64,000 nt of DNA from JAGWBG01 sp034421095 (lineage in GTDB: Bacteria > Chloroflexota > Dehalococcoidia > Lucifugimonadales > JAGWBF01). The stretch is from NCBI GenBank assembly GCA_034421095.1, contig DAOUKR010000015.1:1-64000 (forward strand). Reading direction: 5' to 3'. Shown here piece after piece: positions 23,470 to 30,814 of the stretch (within the stretch, counting starts at the first letter, position 1; each line of letters opens with the position of its first letter). Under the pieces are notes generated by a model. That model was not told where the DNA came from. It did not search any database and saw only the letters and a list, made by a program, of their open reading frames with translations. A program made the position numbers and the translations under genes.

Positions 23470-23600
23470 TTTTTTGTTTCCCGGTCATTCCGAATCCGCC
23501 GAAGGCGGGTGAGCAATCTAAAATTCTCGAGCAGGGGGCGGTGCGAATGGCAGGGGCTTTAGATTCTTCGTCGCTGCGCTCCTCAGAATGACAATGAAAA
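23470..23600. repeat. Dispersed intergenic repeat pieces
   Basis: Between the small membrane gene and the MBL hydrolase (366 gene-free bases, 23375-23740) lie GGTCATTCCGAATCCGCCGA with GGCGGGTGAGCAATCT (from ~23482) and, inverted, AGATTCTTCGTCGCTGCGCT ending CCTCAGAATGAC (~23564-23592). The latter is the reverse complement type of the element at 11112. The remainder of the gap shows no gene. Confidence 0.65.
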
Positions 23601-23740
23601 GACCTTGGAGGGAGAGGGGAACGAGGGGAAGGGGCTGAAGGGTGAGACACAGGCTTGAGCCATTGACCGGGATTATCCTTGCCCATACAATGCAGTTAGA
23701 TACAACAGGCACACGTCAGAGAAATCCAAGGAGGCCTGAA

Positions 23741-24577
23741 ATGGCGAAGGACAGAATCACTATCGGGAATGTGGAGATTATCTCTTTCACCGACGGGAAC
23801 CTTGAGATGGACCTTTGCGACTTCTTCCCGTCTATCCCAAACGAGAACTGGAATCCCTATGAGAGTTACCTCACCCCGGAGCATGGAGTGCGGTTCAACC
23901 TGGGTTCGTTCCTGATACGCTCCGACGGCCGCACCATACTGGTGGATACCGGGATGGGCGTCAAGCCTGTGGATGCCCCGGAGACTCCCTGGGGGGAGCT
24001 TCTCGATAACCTCAAGGCCGGCGGCGTGACTCCCGAGGACATAGACATGGTGGTGATGACCCACCTGCACCGGGACCACGTGGGCTGGAACCTGCTATCC
24101 CGGAATGGAGAGTATGAGCCTACCTTTCCCAAAGCCCGATACTGGGTCAGCGCCGGGGACTGGGAGTTTTTCAGCAGGCCGGAAAACCTGGACCTGTTCG
24201 GTACCACCCGCACCTGCGTGCTGCCTTTGAGGGACATGGGGATAATGGAGCTTATGGACGGGGAGCACGCCCTGACCAGCGAGCTGACCACGCTGCCCAC
24301 GCCCGGACATACTCCTGGCCACATGAGCTTGGTGATCGCGTCCCAGGGAGAAAGGGGGCTGATTATGGGAGACGCGGCCCACAACCAGGCCCAGGTCCAT
24401 GAGACGGACTGGTGCTCCCGCGCCGATATAGACCATGAGCAGACCAAGATTACCCGGCGCTCCCTGATGGAGCGGCTTGAGCGCGAGGGAATCGTGGTTG
24501 CGTCGGGGCATTTCCCCGCGCCCGGGTTCGGGAGGGTAGTGCGCCTGGAGGGACGGCGCTACTGGCAGGCGCTGTAG
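23741..24577 (+). CDS. Metallo-beta-lactamase-fold hydrolase
   Basis: This 278-aa MBL-superfamily enzyme has the zinc-binding motif TH-H-DH intact in MTHLHRDHVGW (~residues 106-116), followed by LPTPGHTPGHMSL (~185-197) and IMGDAAHNQAQV (~207-218), with a terminal ASGHFPAPGFG. This pattern fits the lactonase/AttM-like subgroup, which often opens lactone rings, but substrates vary widely. ATG 23741 has AAGGAGG nine bases upstream; the 33 residues before it are not family-like. No signal peptide was seen. It stands alone after a repeat-filled gap. Confidence 0.9.
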   Translation: MAKDRITIGNVEIISFTDGNLEMDLCDFFPSIPNENWNPYESYLTPEHGVRFNLGSFLIRSDGRTILVDTGMGVKPVDAPETPWGELLDNLKAGGVTPEDIDMVVMTHLHRDHVGWNLLSRNGEYEPTFPKARYWVSAGDWEFFSRPENLDLFGTTRTCVLPLRDMGIMELMDGEHALTSELTTLPTPGHTPGHMSLVIASQGERGLIMGDAAHNQAQVHETDWCSRADIDHEQTKITRRSLMERLEREGIVVASGHFPAPGFGRVVRLEGRRYWQAL

Positions 24578-24584
24578 GCCCTGT

Positions 24585-24661
24585 TGTTATTAAAGGACCC
24601 TTTAATACAGTGCGACACATCGCTTGTTATTAAAGCGGTTGTGTTATATGATTTTAATAAC
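24585..24661. promoter_or_regulatory. Cluster of TTATTAAAG inverted and direct repeats upstream of fic
   Basis: ATTAAAGG-AC-CCTTTAAT (24589-24606) is a perfect palindrome. GTTATTAAA (24626-24634) pairs perfectly with TTTAATAAC (24653-24661). TTGTTATTAAAG recurs as a direct repeat 40 bases apart. A TATATGAT box lies between the arms at about 24645-24652. This looks like a repressor-bound promoter for the Fic gene. Confidence 0.5.
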
Positions 24662-24744
24662 GTGACACTGTGGGCCAGTTAGTAAAGTATCCTCAAATAA
24701 CGAGCCTCATTGTCGCTGATAGCCGCGGGAGCATCGGAAACGAA

Positions 24745-25923
24745 ATGGTGTTAATGAGAGCACAAAGCTCTGAACGGACTGGCCATTATATCAGGCAGCC
24801 CAATGGTTATAGAGCATTCGCACCCAAGCCGTTGCCTTTTGACCCGCCGGTGCAAATGAGCGAGGAACTTATTAGCACGCTGTCAAAAGCGGACCAGGCC
24901 TTGGGACGGCTGGACGCCTCTGCTGACATACTTCCTAACCCGGACCTGTTTGTCTACATGTACGTGAGAAAAGAGGCCGTCCTGAGTTCCCAAATCGAGG
25001 GCACGCAGGCCTCGTTGACGGACCTCCTGGAATACGAAGCCTCGCAGGCCCGTCGAAGGTTGCAGAGTGATGTTGTCGAGGTTGCCAACTATGTTCGGGC
25101 AATGAACTATGGCATAGAGAGGCTTGGCAATCTTCCACTCTCAAACCGGTTATTGAGGGAGATACATGCCGAGCTTCTCAGGGGTGTCCGGGGAAGTAAC
25201 AAGCTACCTGGAGAGTTTCGAATATCTCAAGTCTGGATAGGACCTTCAGAGAGTGACCTCTCTACCGCTGTCTTTGTGCCGCCTCCGGCACTTGAGGTTG
25301 AGCGTGCCATAGGAGACCTGGAATCGTACATATACAGGGATGCCCCTACTCCGGTCCTTATCAAGGCCGGACTGGTCCATAGTCAGTTTGAAACCATACA
25401 CCCGTTCCTTGATGGAAACGGCCGCATGGGACGCCTGTTGATTACCTTCTTATTGTGTCAACAGGGAGCGCTGAAACGCCCTTTGCTGTATCTGAGCGCA
25501 TATTTCAAGGAACACCGGGACGAATACTATAATCGTCTCCAGGCCGTACGAGATTCAGGAGATATAGAGGGATGGCTGCAATTCTTTCTTACCGCCGTTT
25601 GGCGTGTTTCAGATGAAGCTGCGGAGATGGCACGTCAAATCCTGGCAATGCGTGAACAGCATCGTCTCCTGGTTCAATCACAGGTGGCGGGCTCAGTACA
25701 CGGGCTTGAACTTCTGGATAGTCTTTATGAGCGTCCATACACCACGGTCAACAGGACAGCTAGCCTTCTCGGAGTGTCCTACCCTACGGCAAATAACCTG
25801 GTAAACAGCTTCGCTAACTTGGGATTGGTTCAGGAGATTACTGGGCAGACGCGTGACCGCATCTTTATATATTCCCCTTATTTGGACTTGCTGGAAAGAG
25901 GGATTGGGGTCTCCCCATCTTGA
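24745..25923 (+). CDS. Fic-domain protein with N-terminal inhibitory helix and C-terminal winged helix
   Basis: This ~392-aa enzyme probably transfers AMP from ATP to proteins. The active-site loop is HPFLDGNGRMGRLLITF, the full HxFx(D/E)GNGRxxR motif (~residues 230-246). The N-terminal inhibitory motif SSQIEGTQASLTDLL (~80-94) has the (S/T)xxxE(G/N) form, so autoinhibition is expected. The C-terminal ~70 residues (YTTVNRTASLLGVSYPTANN) form a winged-helix DNA-binding domain. ATG 24745 is chosen because the family starts near RTGHYI...YRAFAPKPLPF; a GTG at 24670 adds 25 residues overlapping the regulatory zone. The domain plan suggests it autoregulates from the palindromes just upstream. GC is lower than its neighbours. 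Confidence 0.9.
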   Translation: MVLMRAQSSERTGHYIRQPNGYRAFAPKPLPFDPPVQMSEELISTLSKADQALGRLDASADILPNPDLFVYMYVRKEAVLSSQIEGTQASLTDLLEYEASQARRRLQSDVVEVANYVRAMNYGIERLGNLPLSNRLLREIHAELLRGVRGSNKLPGEFRISQVWIGPSESDLSTAVFVPPPALEVERAIGDLESYIYRDAPTPVLIKAGLVHSQFETIHPFLDGNGRMGRLLITFLLCQQGALKRPLLYLSAYFKEHRDEYYNRLQAVRDSGDIEGWLQFFLTAVWRVSDEAAEMARQILAMREQHRLLVQSQVAGSVHGLELLDSLYERPYTTVNRTASLLGVSYPTANNLVNSFANLGLVQEITGQTRDRIFIYSPYLDLLERGIGVSPS

Positions 25924-26027
25924 TGCCCCATGAAACGCCTAACCCCGTTGCCCGAATGGGTTGGGTCTGAGTAGAATAGCACAACGGTTGACAACGACCT
26001 CTATCTAGTGTGTGGGAGGCCACAGCT

Positions 26028-26540
26028 ATGGACGTGTACCAGGCTATCAGGACTCGGGTGGCCGTGAGGAGATTCATGCCGGACCCTGTCCCGGAACCCG
26101 TAATCAAGAAGATTCTGCGGGCCGGACGGTGGGCACCCAGCCGCAGGAACACCCAGCCCTGGCACTTCATCGTCATCCGGGACGGCCATACCCTTGCGCA
26201 GCTTGCCTCCATGACCTCCGGCGGCCCCTACATAGCCGACGCTCCTCTTGCCATTGGCATAGTGATGGAGAACGCCAGGATGTCCCAGTTCGACGCCGGC
26301 AGACTGATAGAGAATATGCTGCTGGCGGCCTGGAGCGAGGGTGTAGGCACCTGTTTCGTAGGCGGCTTCGACCAAGAGAAGGCCAAGGACCTTCTGAATA
26401 TACCCCAGGATATGGACTTGATAACCGTGATGCCCTATGGCTATCCCACGGAGGCTGCAAAGTCCGGCGGGAAGCGCCGAAAGCCCCTGTCGGAGAACAC
26501 CCACGTGGAGCGCTTCGGGGAGAAGTGGACTGGTATATAA
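26028..26540 (+). CDS. Nitroreductase-family flavoprotein
   Basis: This 170-aa FMN-dependent oxidoreductase opens with MDVYQAIRTRVAVRRFMPDP (FMN-phosphate binding Arg residues). RAGRWAPSRRNTQPWHFIVI (~residues 32-51) and the C-terminal SEGVGTCFVGGFD and MPYGYP (~108-145) are family signatures. Substrates range from nitroaromatics to flavins and cannot be read. ATG 26028 has GGGAGG nine bases upstream. The RidA-family gene follows after 29 bases on the same strand, so they are likely cotranscribed. Confidence 0.9.
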   Translation: MDVYQAIRTRVAVRRFMPDPVPEPVIKKILRAGRWAPSRRNTQPWHFIVIRDGHTLAQLASMTSGGPYIADAPLAIGIVMENARMSQFDAGRLIENMLLAAWSEGVGTCFVGGFDQEKAKDLLNIPQDMDLITVMPYGYPTEAAKSGGKRRKPLSENTHVERFGEKWTGI

Positions 26541-26569
26541 GGGTAGAAAACCATAGTGGAGGTACGCTA

Positions 26570-26962
26570 ATGGCGAAGACCATACTCGAGACCCCAAAGG
26601 TTGCCGTCCCCAGTGGAATTATGTCCCAGGGAGTGAAGGTCCCGGCGGGAAACATGGTGTTTGTATCGGGCCAGGTCGGGCGCAATGCCCAGGGGGAGGT
26701 GGCGCAGGGCGACATCCGTTCCCAGACTCGCCAGGCACTGGAGAACGTGAAGGCGGTGCTGGAGGCGGCGGGGGCCACCATGGACGACATTGTGAAGGTG
26801 ACCGTATTCGTGACCAACGTGACGGAGCAATATGCCCCGATTCACGAGGTGCGGGCCGAGTTTTTCAAGAAGGACTACCCGGCCAGCACCCTGGTGGAGA
26901 TAAAAGCCCTGGCCGGTCCCGACCTGCTAATCGAGATTGAGGCCATCGCAGTTACCCAGTGA
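26570..26962 (+). CDS. RidA/YjgF-family enamine deaminase
   Basis: This 130-aa protein is of normal length for the family. It carries VPAGNMVFVSGQVGRNAQGE (~residues 24-43), QALENVKAVLEAAGATMDDI (~63-82) and VKVTVFVTN, with the closing PASTLVEIKALAGPDLLIEI replacing the usual RxxVxVxxLP. The conserved Arg105 of classical RidA (RSxVEV) is not seen at the expected site (STLVEI), so hydrolysis of reactive enamines is uncertain; it may belong to a Rid2/Rid-like subgroup. ATG at 26570 follows GGAGGT by six bases. Located right after the nitroreductase gene and convergent with the hydrolase at 26979. Confidence 0.88.
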   Translation: MAKTILETPKVAVPSGIMSQGVKVPAGNMVFVSGQVGRNAQGEVAQGDIRSQTRQALENVKAVLEAAGATMDDIVKVTVFVTNVTEQYAPIHEVRAEFFKKDYPASTLVEIKALAGPDLLIEIEAIAVTQ

Positions 26963-26978
26963 GGGCGTAGCCGTCGCC

Positions 26979-27866
26979 CTACCGGGCGGGCAGGTATTGC
27001 CTGTACCAGTCCAGGGTCGGCGTCATAACCTCGCTGAAAGCCGGCTCTTTATATACCTCGTAGTGGCCGTAGCCCTTGAGTACTACCAGCTTCTTGGGTT
27101 CTCCGGCCAGTGCGTAGAGCTGCTCCGACTCCTCCGGGGGCACCAGGCGGTCGTTATCGGTGGTGATAAACAGGATAGGACGGGGCGAAATCTTGTCCAC
27201 TATCCACTCCGGGTTGAAGCCGATGGTATCGTCCACGTACTCCAGGGGTATGGTGCCGACGGCTGCGGGGTTGTTGCGGCGGGCCGCTGCCGCCAGCTCT
27301 GCCGATTGGCGGTCCGGAAGGAGTATTTCGCTGCGGTCCACCATCTCCGACTCCCCTGTGGTTGCCCTCTTCTCCCGGTCGGCTTGGGAGCGTTCCAGGA
27401 GGTCGAACCATTCATCCATCCTGCGGACGCGGCTCATCCACCGCGCCCCGTGGCCTATGCCCACCACGCTGACTATGCACTTGGCCCTCTGGTCCACGGC
27501 CCCGACCCAGGTGACGGTGGCACCACCATAGCTGGTGCCGTATAGCCCGATACGCTGGGCATCCACCTCCGGCTGCATACCGAGGAAGGTCATCGCCGCC
27601 TGCACGTCCATGACCCTGCTGTAGGGGGCCAGGCGGCTGCGTGGCCCCTCGCTGTCGCCCCAGCCCTTGTAGTCGAAGGTCATCGCTACGTAGCCGGCCT
27701 CGTTCAGCGCTCTGGCGTTATCCGGCAGATAGAGGTCTTTGACGCCGGTGTAGCCATGACACAGGAGGACGGCGGCCCGTGACTCTGCTGGGCGCAGGTC
27801 ATCGGGCGTGTAGATGTCGCCACATAGCTTGACCCCCTCGCTGTAGAACTCCACCGCGCGTTTCAT
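26979..27866 (-). CDS. Alpha/beta hydrolase (dienelactone hydrolase / X-Pro peptidase-like)
   Basis: This 295-aa serine hydrolase has AVLLCHGYTGVKD, the oxyanion-site HG strand (~residues 32-44). The nucleophile elbow is IGLYGTSYGGATVTW (GxSxG, Ser ~112), the acid TTDNDRLVPPEES (~235-247) and the His GYGHYEVYKEP (~265-275). A ~70-residue cap (RRMDEWFDLLERSQADREKR...) sits between strands. The family hydrolyses esters, lactones or amides; no substrate is assignable. ATG 27866 is the only good start. The gene points toward ridA and shares no operon. Confidence 0.9.
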   Translation of the reverse strand: MKRAVEFYSEGVKLCGDIYTPDDLRPAESRAAVLLCHGYTGVKDLYLPDNARALNEAGYVAMTFDYKGWGDSEGPRSRLAPYSRVMDVQAAMTFLGMQPEVDAQRIGLYGTSYGGATVTWVGAVDQRAKCIVSVVGIGHGARWMSRVRRMDEWFDLLERSQADREKRATTGESEMVDRSEILLPDRQSAELAAAARRNNPAAVGTIPLEYVDDTIGFNPEWIVDKISPRPILFITTDNDRLVPPEESEQLYALAGEPKKLVVLKGYGHYEVYKEPAFSEVMTPTLDWYRQYLPAR

Positions 27867-28107
27867 GGCGTCGCCTCCTCCAGCTTGAAGCTGAGCTTTT
27901 GGTGCATTCTATTGTGCTATAATTCGGGCGTGGGATTCAACTGTTATATATGATGAGTCCGGTGACGAAGGGGCTTTTGGAAGATGCTATTGAAGCGGGA
28001 CCATCAGGTTTACAAGGATGGTCGCAAAATGGTAGGTAACACGTGTAACAATTAATTCCTTCCACAATGCAGAGGAGGTATGTGGGCCAGAACGAGATGG
28101 AGGCGTT

Positions 28108-28401
28108 ATGACAGCCCAACCCAAATTGACAAAAGAAGAGATTATCAATCTGCTCGGTGACCCAGCCGATGTGGACCGTGACTTACAGAAATTCAGGGAA
28201 TCGGCCCGGTCTCTATCATCGAAACACTCCAGTATGATAACCCGCTATCCAAAACAATGGATTGCAGTCTATCAGGGCAAAGTACGAGCTCAGGGCAGAA
28301 CGTTTCGGTCTGTATTAGCACAAATTGACGAGAAAGGTATTCCCCGTGGGGATGTCATTGTACGTTACATAGACAAAGATGAACGTACCATGATTCTCTA
28401 A
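28108..28401 (+). CDS. DUF5678-like small protein
   Basis: This 97-aa protein has ATG 28108 behind GGAGGCG. A helical N-terminal half (LTKEEIINLLGDPADVDRDL) is followed by a compact motif, YPKQWIAVYQGKVRAQGRTF, then SVLAQIDEKGIPRGDVIVRY. The WIAVYxGKVxAxG core resembles DUF5678, small proteins that often precede a retropepsin-like gene, as here with a six-base gap. The role is unknown; an antitoxin-like or substrate-like relation to the protease is inference. The gap before it (27867-28107) has a TATAAT word near 27919 but no clear promoter. Confidence 0.6.
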   Translation: MTAQPKLTKEEIINLLGDPADVDRDLQKFRESARSLSSKHSSMITRYPKQWIAVYQGKVRAQGRTFRSVLAQIDEKGIPRGDVIVRYIDKDERTMIL

Positions 28402-28406
28402 ATGTT

Positions 28407-28844
28407 ATGCTACGAGGACGGTTCGGAAACAGGAGTGGGAGACCCTATATTGAGGGTCTCCTTGCTTTTCCGAGGTTTCAAATGATGCATAAGATTTCAT
28501 TTTGTGTCGACACCGGCGCTGATAAGAGCCTTCTGCTTCCTGATGATGGAATGCTTATGGGCCTCGATTACAGTAGACTCACCGGAGATAATGAAACTGT
28601 AGGGTTAGGTGGTATCTCTCATAATTTCGTAGAATCAGCGTTGATCACGTTTGCCGAAGCCGGTCGCTATCTCTACATCTACGAAACCGAACTAGATATT
28701 GCCGCACCAGCACCCGAATTGATGGGGATCCCATCATTACTCGGCAGGGATATACTCAATCGCTGGCGCATGAATTATAACCCGACAAAGGGTAGACTCA
28801 CTTTCCAAGTTATATCTGCTGACATCACTCTGCCCATACAATAA
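28407..28844 (+). CDS. Retropepsin-like aspartic protease
   Basis: This 145-aa protein carries the single-domain retroviral-type signature ISFCVDTGADKSLLLPDD (~residues 29-46; D-T/S-G loop), the flap-like VGLGGISHNFVESALITF and the closing LLGRDILNRWRMNYNPTKG (~112-130), equivalent to the G-R/N-D-I/L helix motif. Such a monomer must dimerise to form the active site. Bacterial examples are known but poorly characterised. Start ATG 28407 lies six bases after the DUF5678-like stop, so the two are coupled. A strong hairpin (28867-28903) follows and closes the unit. GC is lower than the surrounding genes, hinting at transfer. Confidence 0.75.
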   Translation: MLRGRFGNRSGRPYIEGLLAFPRFQMMHKISFCVDTGADKSLLLPDDGMLMGLDYSRLTGDNETVGLGGISHNFVESALITFAEAGRYLYIYETELDIAAPAPELMGIPSLLGRDILNRWRMNYNPTKGRLTFQVISADITLPIQ

Positions 28845-28866
28845 AAGGGCCTGCATATAGATTCCA

Positions 28867-28903
28867 CCGGCGTCTTGGCATACAGGTAATGCCGAGACGC
28901 CGG
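28867..28903. terminator. Strong hairpin closing the DUF5678/retropepsin unit
   Basis: CCGGCGTCTTGGCAT pairs with ATGCCGAGACGCCGG across a seven-base loop, 15 base pairs with one G-U. No T-run follows, so termination would be Rho-assisted or the hairpin stabilises the 3' end. Confidence 0.5.
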
Positions 28904-29000
28904 AAGACGTCCCCGCCCCGCCCCCTGCCTTGACCCCCCAATGCCCCACATATATCATGTATACTGGACCAGCAAAGTCGTGCATGAAGGTGGTGACACA

Positions 29001-30377
29001 ATGGGGGAGCAGCAGCTAAGGCTATACTCAACATCGGGCATCTTGGGCTATGGATACAAGGATGAGTCCTTCCAGAGGGCGGTGGAGAGCGGTCTCGACC
29101 TCATCGCCTGCGACGGGGGCAGCACTGACCCTGGCCCCAACTATCTGGGCATGGGGAAGGCTTTCGTGGGCCGGGATGCGGCCAAGCGAGACCTGAAAAA
29201 TATGCTCATCGCAGGCCACGACCGGAAGATTCCGGTAATCATAGGCACCAGCGGTGGCGCTGGGGGAGACCCCCATCTCCAGTGGATGCGGGAGATTGTG
29301 GAGGAGATTGCCAGGGAGAACGACCTGCATTTCAAGGTGGCCCTGATTCACTCGGAGCAGAGCGTGGGATACGTGTCCGAGAAGCTGGAGCAAGGCAAGG
29401 TAAGCCCCCTGTGGCCCATGTCTCCCCTCACGAAGGAAAACCTGAACAAGAGCACCAGCATAGTGGGAATGATGGGTGTGGAACCCTACATCGAGGCCCT
29501 GAGCCAGGGCGCACAAGTCATTCTGGCGGGCCGCTCCGACGATTCGGCCATATTCGCCTCCATGCCCATAAAGGAGGAATTCGACCCTGCCCAGGGTTGG
29601 ATGGCGGGCAAGCTGCTGGAGTGTGGCGCAGCCTGCACAGTGCCCCGCCAGAAATATGGCAGCGAAGGCCTGATAGTGTCCGTGCGTGAGGACCACATAC
29701 TGGTGGAGGCTCCCCATCCCGGCCTTCAGTGCACCCCCCTGAGCATCGGGACCTTCTTCCTCCACGAGAACGAGACGCCCCTCTATCACACCGAGCCTTC
29801 GGGCGTCCTCGACCTGAGCCGACTCCAGTTCGAGGCCGTGGACGACAGGACGGTGAAGGTTACCGGGGCAAGGTTTGTGCCCTCGGAGAAGTACACCGTG
29901 CGACTGGAGGGCGTGGAGTTCGTTGGATACCGCTCCATCTGTGTTTCCACTACACGCGACCCGGTGCTGGTAGGCTGCATAGACAGCTACCTGGACTCGG
30001 TGGGCGAGATCGTCCGCCAGCGAGTTGATGGCCTGGGGATAAGCCAGGATGATTACAAGATGGTGTACCGGGTGATGGGCAAGGACTCGGTTATGGGCAG
30101 CCGGGAGCCGGTGAAGGAGCTGAGCACCCACGAGCTGGGGGTGATTATCGAAGCTGTCGCCCCCACCCAGGATATGGCCAACGAAATCGTGGGCATCGCC
30201 CGACAGGCAGCCAAGAACGGGCACTACAACGGGAAGCTGTGCGACGAGGGATGTATCACCTTCCCCTACTCCCCTTCTGACATACCCGTTGGGCCTGTGT
30301 ACCAGTTCAACATGCTGCACACAGTGGAGCCGGACAGCCCCCTGGAGATGTTTCCCATAGAATATGTGAACGTGTAA
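29001..30377 (+). CDS. AtuA/DUF1446-family protein
   Basis: This 458-aa protein resembles the acyclic terpene utilisation AtuA family. It begins LRLYSTSGILGYGYKDESFQ and has the conserved CDGGSTDPGPNYLG (~residues 37-50), VIIGTSGGAGGDPHLQWM (~78-95) and ILAGRSDDSAIFASMPI (~173-189). The reaction is not settled; family members are found in terpenoid and acyl catabolic clusters and have a hydratase-like proposed role. ATG 29001 is preceded by GAAGGTGGTG; the ~20 residues before it are not family-like. A DUF4387 gene follows after eight bases, the usual companion. Confidence 0.88.
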   Translation: MGEQQLRLYSTSGILGYGYKDESFQRAVESGLDLIACDGGSTDPGPNYLGMGKAFVGRDAAKRDLKNMLIAGHDRKIPVIIGTSGGAGGDPHLQWMREIVEEIARENDLHFKVALIHSEQSVGYVSEKLEQGKVSPLWPMSPLTKENLNKSTSIVGMMGVEPYIEALSQGAQVILAGRSDDSAIFASMPIKEEFDPAQGWMAGKLLECGAACTVPRQKYGSEGLIVSVREDHILVEAPHPGLQCTPLSIGTFFLHENETPLYHTEPSGVLDLSRLQFEAVDDRTVKVTGARFVPSEKYTVRLEGVEFVGYRSICVSTTRDPVLVGCIDSYLDSVGEIVRQRVDGLGISQDDYKMVYRVMGKDSVMGSREPVKELSTHELGVIIEAVAPTQDMANEIVGIARQAAKNGHYNGKLCDEGCITFPYSPSDIPVGPVYQFNMLHTVEPDSPLEMFPIEYVNV

Positions 30378-30385
30378 GGAGAGGG

Positions 30386-30697
30386 ATGGCCAGAATAAGG
30401 GATATTGCCGTCACATGCCGCAGCAAGAATGCCAGCCCCTTCCTGGTGACGCTGGACATAGTATTTCCCGACTCCGAGACCTTCGGCAAGGTGCAGGCGT
30501 CGGGGGTCATAAACAAGGAGCTTATATCCCGGCTGTACAGCGTGCCGGTGGATGACGTACTGCTGGTGGAGTTTGCGCCTGCCAACGCCTTCAAGGCCAC
30601 CATCCCCCGGCTGTACGGGTCCGGGGACGTGGAGGACACCGATGTCTACGGCGCTCAGCAGCACGCCCCCCTGATGGACGTAGAGGTGCCGGTCTAG
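30386..30697 (+). CDS. DUF4387-family protein
   Basis: This 103-aa protein has the DUF4387 signature: CRSKNASPFLVTLDIVFPDS at the front and ATIPRLYGSGDVEDTDVYGA followed by QQHAPL near the end. ATG 30386 sits after AAGGAGAGGG, eight bases from the DUF1446 stop. DUF1446 and DUF4387 are found together or fused in many genomes and probably form one enzyme. Neither catalytic residues nor substrate are established. Soluble, no signal peptide. Confidence 0.88.
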   Translation: MARIRDIAVTCRSKNASPFLVTLDIVFPDSETFGKVQASGVINKELISRLYSVPVDDVLLVEFAPANAFKATIPRLYGSGDVEDTDVYGAQQHAPLMDVEVPV

Positions 30698-30814
30698 GGG
30701 CTGAATTTTGACGGGCAAGCGCGGCTGTGGCTAGACCGACGTGGCATTTTGCAGGTGTGAGGGGAGGACTGTGACGGACAAGTCCCCCTGACTTTACGAG
30801 GGAGGGTTCCCATC

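Noticed and set aside
26012..26569. Long plus-strand frame preceding ridA as an N-terminal extension
   Set aside because: It overlaps the nitroreductase gene in another frame, and ridA has its own GGAGGT and ATG at 26570.
27941..28056. Short plus-strand frames of 23-29 codons before the DUF5678-like gene
   Set aside because: They lack ribosome sites of quality and recognisable motifs; too short to support.
29028..30320. A 430-codon frame antisense to the DUF1446 gene
   Set aside because: The plus-strand protein has conserved family motifs; the antisense product is His/Leu/Val-rich without any domain.
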